Part shown: piece by piece, positions 16,071-25,575 of the stretch | How positions within the stretch are numbered: position 1 is the stretch's first letter | How the letters are laid out: the number at the start of each line of letters is the position of its first letter | From: Pseudomonas sp. dw_612 | GTDB lineage: Bacteria; Pseudomonadota; Gammaproteobacteria; Pseudomonadales; Pseudomonadaceae | Assembly: GCF_018449725.1 (NCBI RefSeq) | Contig: NZ_JAAVVC010000001.1 | Location: 558,001 to 622,000 of the forward strand | Length of the DNA stretch: 64,000 nt | Direction: 5' to 3' | The notes under the pieces: generated by a model | Databases searched by the model: none | What the model was told of the DNA's origin: nothing | The model's input: only the letters and a program-made list of their open reading frames with translations | Program-made: the position numbers and the translations under genes

Positions 16071-17480
16071 TCAATCCTCGACCACCCAGGTGTCCTTGGT
16101 GCCGCCGCCCTGGGAGGAATTCACCACCAGGGAGCCTTCACGCAGGGCGACACGGGTCAAACCGCCGGGCACAACCCGGGTTTCGCGGCCAGACAATACA
16201 AACGGACGCAGGTCGATGTGGCGTGGCGCGATGCCGTTTTCGACAAAGGTCGGACAGGTCGACAGGGACAACGTCGGTTGCGCGATGTACGCGTGAGGCT
16301 TGGCTTTGATCCGTGCGCGGAACGACTCGATTTCCGCCGCCGTCGCCGCCGGGCCCACCAGCATTCCGTAACCGCCGGAGCCTTGGGTTTCCTTGACCAC
16401 CAGGTCGGGGAGATTGGCCAGGACGTGGGACAGCTCCGAAGGGTTGCGGCACTGGAACGTCGGCACGTTCTTCAGGATCGGCTCTTCATCCAGGTAGAAA
16501 CGGATCATGTCCGTGACGAACGGATACACCGATTTGTCGTCCGCCACCCCGGTGCCAATGGCATTCGCCAGCACCACGTTGCCGGAGCGATAGGACGACA
16601 GCAGTCCTGGCACACCGAGCATCGAATCCGGGTTGAACGCCAGCGGATCGAGGAACGCGTCATCGAGGCGCCGGTAGATCACGTCGACGGCTTTCGGCCC
16701 GTCCGTGGTGCGCATAAACACCTTGTCGTCGCGCACGAACAGGTCCGCGCCTTCCACCAGTTCCACACCCATTTCCCGCGCCAGAAAGGCGTGTTCAAAA
16801 AACGCGCTGTTGAAGCGCCCAGGGGTCAGCACCACCACGCTCGGGTTATCGATCGGGCTGGAGCTTTTCAGGGTGTCGAGCAACAGATTGGGATAGTGGT
16901 CGATCGGCGCGATGCGTTGCGCTGCGAACAACTCGGGGAACAGGCGCATCATCATCTTGCGGTCTTCGAGCATGTAGCTCACGCCGCTCGGTGTCCGCAG
17001 GTTGTCTTCGAGCACGTAGTACGTGCCGTCGCCATCGCGCACTAGATCGACGCCGGAAATGTGGGAGTAGATATCCCGGTGCAGATCCAGCCCTTGCATC
17101 GCCAACTGGTATTGCTCGTTGGCCAGCACTTGCTCGGCCGGGATGATGCCGGCCTTGATGATGCGCTGCTCGTGATAGAGGTCGGCGAGGAACATGTTCA
17201 ACGCCTTGACTCGCTGAATGCAGCCGCGTTCGACGATCCGCCATTCGCTGGCGGGGATACTGCGGGGAATGGTGTCGAAGGGAATCAGGCGCTCTGTCCC
17301 CTGCTCATCACCGTAGAGCGTGAACGTAATCCCGGCGCGATGAAACAACAGATCGGCCTCGCGTCGCCGTTGTGCCAAAAGCTCGTCAGGCGTTTCGGCC
17401 AGCCAACGGGCAAACTCCCGATAATGCGGGCGGACCAGGCCGCCGGCATCGTACATCTCATCAAAATAGGTGCGGATCAT
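16071..17480 (-). CDS. Circularly permuted type 2 ATP-grasp protein
   Basis: A 469-residue member of the circularly permuted ATP-grasp group, which ligates a carboxylate to an amine with ATP. Visible ATP-grasp elements are YYVLEDNLRTPSGVSYMLED near residues 170-190, VVKETQGSGGYGMLVG near 360-376, and the HIDLRPFVLSG...SSQGGGTKDTWV end. The start at 17480 follows AAGGAGTACGGC. It is first gene of the three-gene operon with alpha-E and transglutaminase-like proteins. The predicted activity is glutathionylspermidine-synthase-like amide ligation; the substrate is unknown. Confidence 0.9.
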   Translation of the reverse strand: MIRTYFDEMYDAGGLVRPHYREFARWLAETPDELLAQRRREADLLFHRAGITFTLYGDEQGTERLIPFDTIPRSIPASEWRIVERGCIQRVKALNMFLADLYHEQRIIKAGIIPAEQVLANEQYQLAMQGLDLHRDIYSHISGVDLVRDGDGTYYVLEDNLRTPSGVSYMLEDRKMMMRLFPELFAAQRIAPIDHYPNLLLDTLKSSSPIDNPSVVVLTPGRFNSAFFEHAFLAREMGVELVEGADLFVRDDKVFMRTTDGPKAVDVIYRRLDDAFLDPLAFNPDSMLGVPGLLSSYRSGNVVLANAIGTGVADDKSVYPFVTDMIRFYLDEEPILKNVPTFQCRNPSELSHVLANLPDLVVKETQGSGGYGMLVGPAATAAEIESFRARIKAKPHAYIAQPTLSLSTCPTFVENGIAPRHIDLRPFVLSGRETRVVPGGLTRVALREGSLVVNSSQGGGTKDTWVVED

Positions 17481-17741
17481 GCCGTACTCCTTGTCACCCG
17501 GACATCTAGGCTTCGCAAGGCCCGTGCCATCGGCATAAACGCTTTGATTTCAATCAGTTGGATAATCGCCCCAAAAGCACCGCACCAATCCTGTGCGGCA
17601 AACGCCCCAACCTGATCGCCCCCGCTTCATTGCGAAGCAATGTTGTCGCCTATCACCAGCATAGTCAGAGTTGATTTCACTGCCCGGGGGTTGGTGCGGA
17701 TAATTCGCGCATTCGTTGCAAAACCTCTCGAACTTCCCTTT

Positions 17742-17769
17742 GGCCGCCTGTTCAGGCGGCTTTTTTTTG
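17742..17769 (+). terminator. Orphan terminator, plus strand
   Basis: GCCGCCT / AGGCGGC stem with 4-base loop and a run of nine T. No plus-strand gene precedes it, so it may end a small RNA. Confidence 0.7.
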
Positions 17770-17800
17770 GGTTTTTGAAATGTTGTGAATCAAAAGCGAA

Positions 17801-17872
17801 GATCAAAAGATCGCAGCCTCGTTGCACTCTGTAGGAGCTGTCGAGTGAAACGAGGCTGCGATCTTTTGATCT
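17801..17872. repeat. Inverted repeat, family 2 (GATCGCAGCCTCGTT variant)
   Basis: AAGATCGCAGCCTCGTT-type arm and its inverse around TGTAGGAGCTGTCGAG. The variant shares the GATC...GATC ends of the copy at 47539. Confidence 0.85.
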
Positions 17873-17885
17873 TTCAATCCGCACA

Positions 17886-17917
17886 AACAAAAACGGCCAA
17901 CCCGAAGGTCAGCCGTT
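17886..17917 (-). terminator. Terminator of rraB
   Basis: Minus-strand AACGGC / GCCGTT stem with inner ACC/GGT pairs, followed by TTTTTG, about 27 bases after the stop. Confidence 0.65.
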
Positions 17918-17943
17918 AGTGGATGTTGTCGCTGTTCATAGTG

Positions 17944-18285
17944 TTATGCGAGTAGCCCTCGTACCTCCTGCTTGACGCCCCATCCTTCGATGATCCCGCC
18001 CAGAGGTTCGACCACGGCCTCGAAGTCCTGCTCAAAGTCGCCAATGCCGTCGTAGGTGGCGTACATCACTTTGCTCAGTTCCAGATGCCACGCGCCGTCG
18101 TCGCGCACGCTGATCTGGGCATTCAAGGATTCACCACAAAAATGACCTGCCGCCCTGCGTGCCCGCTCCTCGTCCGGGAAAATCGCGTAGAACTCGATGG
18201 GATGGAATCGTGAAAAGTCGAACCCGCCTTCCTTCATGCGGCGCAGTACGCTGGTACTGATGTCTTCTTGATAGGCTGTGCTCAT
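17944..18285 (-). CDS. rraB: Ribonuclease E inhibitor RraB family protein
   Basis: A 113-residue protein starting at 18285 after a strong AGGAGG ribosome site. It fits the RraB fold: MSTAYQEDISTSVLRRMKEGGFDFSRFHPIE, the FYAIFPDEERARRAAGHF segment (phrase typical of the family), then the VMYATYDGIGDFEQDFEAVVEPLGGIIEGWGV end. RraB binds the RNase E C-terminal region and lowers turnover of a subset of mRNAs. The frame continues to 18402 but without a ribosome site. The family call rests on pattern recognition, not alignment. Confidence 0.7.
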   Translation of the reverse strand: MSTAYQEDISTSVLRRMKEGGFDFSRFHPIEFYAIFPDEERARRAAGHFCGESLNAQISVRDDGAWHLELSKVMYATYDGIGDFEQDFEAVVEPLGGIIEGWGVKQEVRGLLA

Positions 18286-18499
18286 GAATCGTCCTCCTAA
18301 AACCATATGGATAGACTTTCCGTACTCCCGACACCCGCAACCGATTGGTGGAGGCGCTACGGCAACCAGGTTGCCGCCGGGATTTAAGCATGTAGCTGAC
18401 AAGACCAGACCTTAGCGATCCGTTCGCTGATCTCGCTTGCAGAGTAGCCCCAAGTCGAAGCCGCTGCCAAGGTCTGGTTGTGATTGAGACAGGTGAGGT

Positions 18500-18733
18500 T
18501 CAGACAGGAGTAATGCCGAGGATTTGAATGCTGTTCTGGGTCTTGAGACTTTTAACACTGGCGTCGCTGGTCCGACCTTCCAGATCGTTCAGATCCAGTT
18601 CGGCAGCGACAGGCAGAAGCCGGGCCTTGATGAGTTTGGCAGCATGCTCGTTATCCGGGCACTCGTCGCACTCAAAGACTTCATCGAGCGTTTCGCCGTG
18701 ATCATCCACGAAAGTGATTTTCCACTTTTGCAT
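18500..18733 (-). CDS. Small hypothetical protein
   Basis: A 77-residue acidic protein with start at 18733 after GAGGAGGCACTG. It opens MQKWKITFVDDHGETLDEVFECDECPDNEHA, with a CDEC pair near residues 24-27, and has no membrane segment. The CxxC pair alone does not prove a metal site. The function is unknown. It is transcribed alone or with the downstream rraB gene, about 200 bases away. Confidence 0.65.
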   Translation of the reverse strand: MQKWKITFVDDHGETLDEVFECDECPDNEHAAKLIKARLLPVAAELDLNDLEGRTSDASVKSLKTQNSIQILGITPV

Positions 18734-18841
18734 CAGTGCCTCCTCGATCAAACCCGCAAATGGGCTTACAACTATCTGGACTTGTGGCCTGACTGATCGT
18801 TCAAACGGATTGGGCACGCAATTATGAAAAACACAGAACCC

Positions 18842-18931
18842 TGTGGGAGCGGGCTTGCTCGCGAATGCGGAGTGTCAGTCGACTACAACATTGACTGACA
18901 CACCGCTTTCGCGAGCAAGCCCGCTCCCACA
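18842..18931. repeat. REPIN, family 1 (palindromic spacer)
   Basis: Inverted core pair with GAGTGTCAGTCGAC / TTGACTGACACACC spacer arms. Confidence 0.9.
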
Positions 18932-18950
18932 TTGGGTCTGTGGATAACTT

Positions 18951-19826
<876 letters not shown>

Positions 19827-19988
19827 GGGAAGTGCTCCGATGAATGCGGCGGCAACGGACGGTTATCCGCCCATGATGGCCAATCAAAAGGCTCGATTGC
19901 CCGGCAAAGGCGCGCATTCTACGTTGCGGAACATGACAGGTCGAACCTTCCTCGGAAGGAAGACATTTTGAAGGCTCAGGAGATCGAA

Positions 19989-20078
19989 TGTGGGAGCGGG
20001 CTTGCTCGCGAAGGCCGACTGTCAGTCAACATCAATGTTGGATGATAAGCCGCCTTCGCGAGCAAGCCCGCTCCCACA
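19989..20078. repeat. REPIN, family 1
   Basis: TGTGGGAGCGGGCTTGCTCG and its inverse, with a spacer holding CTGTCAGTCAACATCAATG. Confidence 0.9.
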
Positions 20079-20114
20079 GGTTCAGTGTTCCTGCCGGTAA
20101 ATAGTATTCACCTG

Positions 20115-20306
20115 TCAGATGCGCACATTACCCCGTGGCCCGGCGATGGCCCAGATGATCAGGCCCAGTACCGGCAGCAGCAGGATCAGCAGCACCCAGA
20201 TGATTTTCATCCCGGTGTCGGCGCCACTTTTCAGCACGTTGATGATGGCCCAGATGTCCAGGGCAAGAATGATCAGGCCAACCAGACCGTTGAACGTGGA
20301 ACCCAT
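20115..20306 (-). CDS. Small two-helix membrane protein (PLDc_N-like)
   Basis: A 63-residue protein with two hydrophobic helices, LVGLIILALDIWAIINVL and IIWVLLILLLPVLGLIIWAI, joined by a polar KSGADTGMK loop, then GPRGNVRI. This matches the phospholipase D-nuclease N-terminal (PLDc_N) family of stand-alone membrane proteins. GGGAGCGACACC precedes the start. Its role is unknown. Confidence 0.8.
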   Translation of the reverse strand: MGSTFNGLVGLIILALDIWAIINVLKSGADTGMKIIWVLLILLLPVLGLIIWAIAGPRGNVRI

Positions 20307-20377
20307 GGTGTCGCTCCCAAGATAGTGGCATGCAGTCTTAGGATAGTCGGCCCTCGCGAGGGTTCCGTTTTATTCCA

Positions 20378-20908
20378 TTAAACGTGGATCGCCACTTTCA
20401 GGGCTTCCAGGGACGGCGCGGCGGCAATACCGACCTCGGCGCACAGTTCGAGGACGCGAGGTACGTCGTTGCCATAGACCAGCACCACTTGCAGTTCGTC
20501 GTCGAGCAGCTGGCTGAAGTTCATCAGCGTGTAACCGCCGTTGTCCTTGTTCATGCTGCTCATCTGCACCTGAATGCGATTGAGCGCAGTCAGGGCTTCG
20601 GTCTTGGCCAGTTGCTTGGGTTTGATGTTGAAGTCGACGCCGGGGCCGAACGAGGCAACGATCTGGGCGAACAGGTCCACGTAGGTGTCGGCCTGGAACA
20701 GCACGGTTTCCGGCAGGCTGCCCACCACGATCCATTCGCCCAGTGGTATCGGGAAGGTGTCGTCGTAGTTGATGTCCGGATTGGCCGTCAGAAAAGCTTG
20801 CGGATCGGCGTAGGCCTGGGCCGCTTCATCAGCGATCTTCAGGATTTCGTCATCGCCCATGCACCCGGAGCTGATTTTGCTGATGAGTTCGACGAGTGCG
20901 GTTTTCAT
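20378..20908 (-). CDS. Conserved hypothetical protein
   Basis: A 176-residue soluble protein beginning MKTALVELISKISSG at 20908, with only GGATCC upstream as a ribosome site. An upstream frame to 20977 is not supported. The middle has LGEWIVVGSLPETVLFQADTYVDLFAQIVASFG and a helical C-terminus with QLLDDELQVVLVYGNDVPRVLE. I see no catalytic motif or membrane segment. It lies between the PLDc_N-like gene and the ankyrin gene on the same strand. Confidence 0.65.
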   Translation of the reverse strand: MKTALVELISKISSGCMGDDEILKIADEAAQAYADPQAFLTANPDINYDDTFPIPLGEWIVVGSLPETVLFQADTYVDLFAQIVASFGPGVDFNIKPKQLAKTEALTALNRIQVQMSSMNKDNGGYTLMNFSQLLDDELQVVLVYGNDVPRVLELCAEVGIAAAPSLEALKVAIHV

Positions 20909-20976
20909 GGGGATGGATCCTGTAGCGAGGGAAATTTTAGGGCGCGAAGGATAACCCATTGATCGCGTTTGGCCCA

Positions 20977-21042
20977 TTCGCGAGCAAGCCCGCTCCCACA
21001 GGGAAACGCATTTCCAAATGTGGGAGCGGGCTTGCTCGCGAA
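20977..21042. repeat. REPIN, family 1 (short spacer GGGAA..TTTCC)
   Basis: Inverted core pair with an 18-base AT-richer spacer, AGGGAAACGCATTTCCAA. The same spacer style occurs at 51028 and 62667. Confidence 0.9.
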
Positions 21043-21051
21043 GACGGACTA

Positions 21052-21570
21052 TCAGCCAATCAGTTTCTCAAGCTGAGCAGTGGTATCCACGGCGCCCATG
21101 GTCTTCGCCGCATCCAGCGCCGTCACGCCATTGGCGTCCTTGGCTTTCGGGTCGGCGCCTTTGCTGATCAGGTAGTCGACGATTTCAACGCGGTTGAACA
21201 TTGCCGCCATCATCAGCGCCGTGCGGCCGTCGAACGACGAACCTTCCACTTGCGCCCCGCCATCGACCAACGCTTTGACCACCGCCAGGTCGCCCTTGAA
21301 CGCGGCGCCGGCAATCGGGCTCTGGCCGTTGTCGTTGCGGATTTCCGGGTCGGCCTTGTGTTCCAGCAGCACTTTCACCGTTTCCACGTGGCCGTGGTAC
21401 GCGGCAAGCATCAGCAGAGTGTCGCCCTTGTGGTTGCGCAGGTTTGGCGGCAGGCCTTTGCTCAGCAGCGCAGCCATCATGGCGGCATCGCCCTCGCGCG
21501 CTTTGTTGAACACCTGTTCGGCGAATTCGGCAGCTTCTTCGGGCGTCATCTGGCGGCTTTGGTCTGACAT
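21052..21570 (-). CDS. Ankyrin-repeat protein
   Basis: A 172-residue protein with three to four ankyrin repeats: GDTLLMLAAYHGHVETVKVLLEHKADPEIRN, GQSPIAGAAFKGDLAVVKALVDGGAQVEG and GRTALMMAAMFNRVEIVDYLISKGADPKAKD. No signal peptide or membrane segment is seen, so it is cytoplasmic. It should bind a partner protein through the repeats. In some Pseudomonas a small ankyrin protein supports catalase, but no catalase gene is adjacent here and that role is only a possibility. Confidence 0.88.
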   Translation of the reverse strand: MSDQSRQMTPEEAAEFAEQVFNKAREGDAAMMAALLSKGLPPNLRNHKGDTLLMLAAYHGHVETVKVLLEHKADPEIRNDNGQSPIAGAAFKGDLAVVKALVDGGAQVEGSSFDGRTALMMAAMFNRVEIVDYLISKGADPKAKDANGVTALDAAKTMGAVDTTAQLEKLIG

Positions 21571-21666
21571 GGGGGACTCTCTATTCGGTCAATCGGAAAG
21601 CCGACAGTTTCCCGAGGGCTCCGGCGCCTGTCACTCCTTTTTTCTAAAGTGCGGCCATAGCCAGAT

Positions 21667-23493
21667 TCAATAGCGGTACTTGCCCGCGTGAATATCCGCC
21701 AGCACTTGCCCGGTGACTTGCACGTAAGTCTGGGTGCCCGGCAGCCAGGCGTAGATCGGATCATCGCCGGTTTTTTCCGGGTCGAAGGCTTCGTCCTTGA
21801 GCCGGGTTTTCTGGTATTTGAAGGTCCCGGTGGTTTCCATTTTCACTTTCACCCGCAGGAACAAGGGCACTGCATAAGCGGGCATTTGCTGGCGGGCAAA
21901 ACTCAGCAGTTCGCTGAAATCCAGGGTCGCCAGGGATTCGGCAGGCGTAATCGCCGCCATCCCGGCGCGGCCATTGGTGTTGCGGATTTCCACACCGTAG
22001 GCCACCGCCTCGCAGATATTCGGGTGTTTCAACAGGATGTTCTCGACCTCAGTGGTCGAGACGTTCTCGCCCTTCCAGCGGTAGGTGTCGCCCAGACGAT
22101 CAACAAACTGCGCATGACCGAAACCGATGTTGCGCAGCAGGTCACCGGTATTGAAGTAGCGATCGCCCTTGGCGAACACGTCGTGGAGCACGACTTTCTC
22201 GGTTTTTTGCGGGTCGGTGTAGCCGTCCAACGGCGCCTTGTCGTCGATTTTCGCCAGCAACAAGCCCTGCCCGCCCTTGGCGACTTTGCTCATCAAACCC
22301 TTGGCGTTGCGAATCGGCGCGCCGCTGTCGTGGTCGTACGCCACCAACTCCCAGGACATCAGGGAGAAACCGATGGTGTTGTCGAAGTTGAGGATGTTGG
22401 TGAAGCCGATGTTGCCGTCGCTGGCTGCGTAGAGTTCACAGATGTGGCTCACCCCGAAGCGCGTCTTGAATTCGCGCCAGGCGCCGGGGCGCAGGCCGTT
22501 ACCGATCATCTTGGTCACGCCGTGCTGGTTGTCGTCGGCACCGAGCGGTTGATCCACCAGGTAGCGGCACAGTTCGCCGACGTAACCGAGGGTGGTCGCC
22601 TGGTACTTGCGCACGTCGCTCCAGAACTGACTGGCGCTGAACTTGCGGCGGATGGCGAACCCCGAAGCGCCGCTGATGGCCGAGCCCCAACACACACAAA
22701 GCCCGGTGGCGTGGTAGAGCGGCAAGGTGCAATAGACGACGTCTTGCGGCTGCATATCCAGGGCGATCATGCCGAAACTGGCGGCGCTGCGCATCCAGCG
22801 CCCGTGCTTGAACACGCCCGCCTTGGGCAGCCCGGTGGTGCCGGAGGTGTAGATATAGAAGCAGGTGTCGTCGAAAAACACCTGCTGGCTGCTGGCCGGG
22901 TTGTGATCGGGGGCGTCGGCGCAGGCCATCATCAGGTTGACGAAGTGATCGGGCGAAATGCCCGGATAGCTGAAGGTGTCGCGATCCGCCACGAACCACG
23001 TGCGTGTCGCCGGGATGGACACCCGCTCGCGAACCGCCGAAAACGCCGGCACCAGCTCTTCGCCGACAATGATTGCCACCGGCGCCACCAGGTTCAGGCT
23101 GTGGGCCAGGGTGTCGCGAGTTTGCGAGGTGTTGAGCAAGGCACTGATTGCCCCGACCTTGGCCACCGCCAGGATCGTGACCAGCAATTCCGGACGGTTC
23201 TCGATGAAGACCGCGACCACATCACCCTTGCCAATGCCTTGGCTGATCAGGTGATGGGCGATGCGATTGGCCCACTGATTGACCTGTGTATAAGTCAGCA
23301 GCACCTCATCTTGCAGCAGCGCAACGCCATCAGGATTGCGTAAAGTCGCCTGCTCGAAGCTCCAGCCGAGACCACACGGTTGGGTCGGGTCCTTGACGTT
23401 GGCGACCTTCATGCCTTTCATCACGCGGGGAATGGCTTTGGCAATGGTCGGCAATTTACGGAGCATCATGCCCCAGGTAATCGTGTCGCTCAT
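21667..23493 (-). CDS. Long-chain acyl-CoA synthetase (FadD/FATP type)
   Basis: A 608-residue AMP-forming acyl-CoA ligase. The P-loop YTSGTTGLPK is at residues 215-224, the A5-like region is VGELCRYLV, and the motif for ribose binding, FNTGDLLRNIGFGHAQFVDR, precedes RWKGENVSTTEVE. The very-long-chain/FATP-like pattern is closer than the E. coli FadD pattern, since the C-terminal lysine region ends KMETTGTFKYQKTRLKDEAFDP. The start at 23493 follows GGGAGCTACC. It activates fatty acids for beta-oxidation. It is transcribed alone; the thiolase operon at 9.3-12.7 kb is distant. Confidence 0.9.
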   Translation of the reverse strand: MSDTITWGMMLRKLPTIAKAIPRVMKGMKVANVKDPTQPCGLGWSFEQATLRNPDGVALLQDEVLLTYTQVNQWANRIAHHLISQGIGKGDVVAVFIENRPELLVTILAVAKVGAISALLNTSQTRDTLAHSLNLVAPVAIIVGEELVPAFSAVRERVSIPATRTWFVADRDTFSYPGISPDHFVNLMMACADAPDHNPASSQQVFFDDTCFYIYTSGTTGLPKAGVFKHGRWMRSAASFGMIALDMQPQDVVYCTLPLYHATGLCVCWGSAISGASGFAIRRKFSASQFWSDVRKYQATTLGYVGELCRYLVDQPLGADDNQHGVTKMIGNGLRPGAWREFKTRFGVSHICELYAASDGNIGFTNILNFDNTIGFSLMSWELVAYDHDSGAPIRNAKGLMSKVAKGGQGLLLAKIDDKAPLDGYTDPQKTEKVVLHDVFAKGDRYFNTGDLLRNIGFGHAQFVDRLGDTYRWKGENVSTTEVENILLKHPNICEAVAYGVEIRNTNGRAGMAAITPAESLATLDFSELLSFARQQMPAYAVPLFLRVKVKMETTGTFKYQKTRLKDEAFDPEKTGDDPIYAWLPGTQTYVQVTGQVLADIHAGKYRY

Positions 23494-23836
23494 GGTAGCT
23501 CCCGGTCGATCTTCTTATTGTCGGGCGGCGTTGATTGAGCCCGAAAATACGTCAGCGGTTCTGGAGCTGTACATGCGGTTTTTGCAATGTTTTGTATCCG
23601 CCTTTCATACCCACGCAAACGCGAACCCTGGGCGTGTCATTCGTTCCATCAAATTGCGTGCGACCTCGCAAAATGCAGGATGCACGATGGCCATTCATGC
23701 AGATTGCACGAAAGCAAAAAATCGACATATAAATAACTTATTGATTTATAAAGACTTTTAAAAATTCAGGTGCTGGCACAATCGCTGCAACTACCTCTCC
23801 ATGCTTGCTAATTAAGCGCTAACGGAGCTGATAGAC
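23494..23836. other. Intergenic region before the DUF3509 gene
   Basis: No gene is supported. The right half is AT-rich with runs of A and T around 23705-23765 and holds the sigma-54-like promoter at 23773. Confidence 0.5.
23773..23789 (+). promoter_or_regulatory. Sigma-54-like (-24/-12) promoter upstream of DUF3509 gene
   Basis: CTGGCACAATCGCTGCA matches the consensus TGGCAC-N5-TTGCA with the invariant GG and GC separated by exactly 10 bases. Two mismatches lie elsewhere. It is 48 bases upstream of the start codon. Confidence 0.5.
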
Positions 23837-24115
23837 ATGAGCCTGATCCAAGAAAAATTTACCTCGCTGTTCTCCAACTTCGACGTGACCACCCAGGCAC
23901 GCCCTGACGGCGGCATCCTGCTGACACTGCGCAGCACCGAAGGCAAAGTCTTTAAACGCTCGATTTCCTACCAGCAATTGCATGCTGGCGATCAACTGTC
24001 GTGGGTGATCAGCGCGATTCGCCGTGACCTGGCTGAACAGGCGAGCGAACTGCCACAGATCTCCATGCTGCAGAGCCAGCAACGGTTTGCACTGCCGACT
24101 TATCATTCGGCGTAA
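23837..24115 (+). CDS. DUF3509 family protein
   Basis: A 92-residue protein opening MSLIQEKFTSLFSNFDVTTQ, with the FKRSISYQQLHAGDQLSWVISAIRRDL segment typical of the Pseudomonas DUF3509 family. It has no membrane segment or signal peptide. The start has GGAGCTGATAGAC upstream. The family is small, of unknown function, and largely confined to Pseudomonas. Upstream lies a candidate sigma-54 promoter at 23773-23789, which would tie its expression to a nitrogen or other enhancer-dependent signal. Confidence 0.75.
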   Translation: MSLIQEKFTSLFSNFDVTTQARPDGGILLTLRSTEGKVFKRSISYQQLHAGDQLSWVISAIRRDLAEQASELPQISMLQSQQRFALPTYHSA

Positions 24116-24140
24116 ATCGTTCGACGCTTTAAACAAACCC

Positions 24141-24230
24141 TGTGGGAGCGGGCTTGCTCGCGAAAGCGGTGTGTCAGTCGACTGAAGTATTGACTGATAC
24201 ACCGCTTTCGCGAGCAAGCCCGCTCCCACA
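24141..24230. repeat. REPIN, family 1 (palindromic spacer)
   Basis: Inverted core pair with AAGCGGTGTGTCAGTCGAC and TTGACTGATACACCGCTT spacer arms, which extend the hairpin. Confidence 0.9.
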
Positions 24231-24248
24231 TGGGTTTTGTGTTGTCGG

Positions 24249-24932
24249 TTAGAAAGTGGTGGGATCAATCCGCGCAAAGCTGTCGACGGTCACATGCCCC
24301 GACAACTCACCGCTCTCCCGCGCCAACCCGCACGTCGCCATGCCGGCCGTGCGCGCCGCGTCGAGTTCTTCGACGATGTCGGACAGGAACAGAATCTGCT
24401 CAGGCTCCAGCCCAATCGCCTGAGTAATACGCGCGTAGGACTGTGCCTCACGCTTGGGCCCCGAGGTGGTGTCGAAATATCCGCTGAACAGCGCCGACAA
24501 ATCCCCCGCCTCCGAGCAACCAAAGATCAGCTTCTGCGCCTGGATCGAGCCCGAGGAATACACAAACAGTTGATAACCGTGCTGATGCCAGCGCTTGAGC
24601 GCTTCAACGGCATCCGGGTAAACGTGGCCTTTCAACTGCCCCCCCTGATAGCCCTGCGCCCAGACCATGCCTTGCAAAGCCTTGAGTGGCGTGGCTTTTC
24701 GGTCTTCGGCAATCCAACCCAACAGGATTTCGACGATCCGCTCGACGTTCGATTCGGGCTCATTGCTGTCCCGGCGCACGGCGTCCAGTTGCTCGGCAAC
24801 GTCCGCCCGCGCGGCGTGCTGGCGAACGAAGTCCGGCAGGTGTCTGGCGGCGTAGGGAAACAACACGTCGAACACAAAACTCACCGCACTGGTGGTGCCT
24901 TCAATGTCGGTGAGAATCGCTTTGATCGGCAT
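24249..24932 (-). CDS. mtnC: Acireductone synthase (enolase-phosphatase E1)
   Basis: A 227-residue HAD-family enzyme of the methionine salvage pathway. It enolises and dephosphorylates 2,3-diketo-5-methylthiopentyl-1-phosphate to acireductone. The start at 24932 gives [15 protein letters not shown], with the D9-x-E11 catalytic motif. [13 protein letters not shown] is HAD motif II, and [17 protein letters not shown] near residues 170-187 gives the acidic motif III. It lies 4 bases after mtnD, so it is last in the mtnB-mtnD-mtnC run. Confidence 0.93.
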   Translation of the reverse strand: MPIKAILTDIEGTTSAVSFVFDVLFPYAARHLPDFVRQHAARADVAEQLDAVRRDSNEPESNVERIVEILLGWIAEDRKATPLKALQGMVWAQGYQGGQLKGHVYPDAVEALKRWHQHGYQLFVYSSGSIQAQKLIFGCSEAGDLSALFSGYFDTTSGPKREAQSYARITQAIGLEPEQILFLSDIVEELDAARTAGMATCGLARESGELSGHVTVDSFARIDPTTF

Positions 24933-24936
24933 CGGC

Positions 24937-25482
24937 TCAGTCCTCCAGGCGCGGGAAGCGGCTGGCGATGTCTTCACCGGTAAAGTTGGCGACCCAGCCT
25001 TCCGGGTTGTTGAACAGGCGGATCGCAACGAAATGCGGATGCTCGCCCATGTCGAACCAGTGCGGAGTGCCGGCGGGCACCGAGATCAGGTCGTTTTTCT
25101 CGCAGAGCACGGCGTAGACATAATCGTCGATGTGCAGGGTAAACAGCCCACGGCCGGCGACGAAAAATCGTACTTCGTCTTCGCCATGGCGGTGTTCATC
25201 AAGGAACTTGGCGCGCAATTCGGCTTTTTGCGGATGATCGCTGTTCAGGCTGATGACATCGACGGTGATGTAGCCACGCTCGGTCATAAGCTTGTCGATT
25301 TGTTCCTGGTAAGCGGCGATCACTTCTTCCTGACTGGCGCCCGGCTGGATTTTCGCGGTGGCTTGCCAGCGGTCGAAGCGCACACCCTGTTCGGCCAGGG
25401 TCGACGCGATGTCTTCGAAATGGGTCAGGACCTTGTTCGGTATTTCAGGGCTTGAGACGTGATAAACGGACAGGCTGCTCAT
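24937..25482 (-). CDS. mtnD: Acireductone dioxygenase
   Basis: A 181-residue cupin dioxygenase of methionine salvage. The metal ligands H97, H99, E103 and H141 are all present ([11 protein letters not shown] and GTPHWFDM). Bound Fe gives the keto-acid precursor of methionine, while bound Ni gives the off-pathway product. It is second in the mtn run: 93 bases after mtnB and 4 bases before mtnC. Confidence 0.94.
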   Translation of the reverse strand: MSSLSVYHVSSPEIPNKVLTHFEDIASTLAEQGVRFDRWQATAKIQPGASQEEVIAAYQEQIDKLMTERGYITVDVISLNSDHPQKAELRAKFLDEHRHGEDEVRFFVAGRGLFTLHIDDYVYAVLCEKNDLISVPAGTPHWFDMGEHPHFVAIRLFNNPEGWVANFTGEDIASRFPRLED

Positions 25483-25575
25483 GGGGCAATTCCTCGGTAT
25501 CGGCCACGCCTTCCGGTTCTTTCAGACCGGTCAGGCCAGGCGCTTCATCAGGCAAATGGGCTGCTTCTCGTGAAG

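Larger units (their letters stand above)
17481..17943. other. Intergenic region between ATP-grasp operon and rraB
   Basis: It carries an orphan plus-strand terminator (17742-17769), a family 2 repeat (17801-17872) and the rraB terminator. No gene is supported. The operon promoter must lie near 17500-17600 on the minus strand. Confidence 0.5.

Noticed and set aside
21688..23343. Open frame antisense to the acyl-CoA synthetase gene
   Set aside because: Same kind of shadow; the sense gene has complete family motifs.
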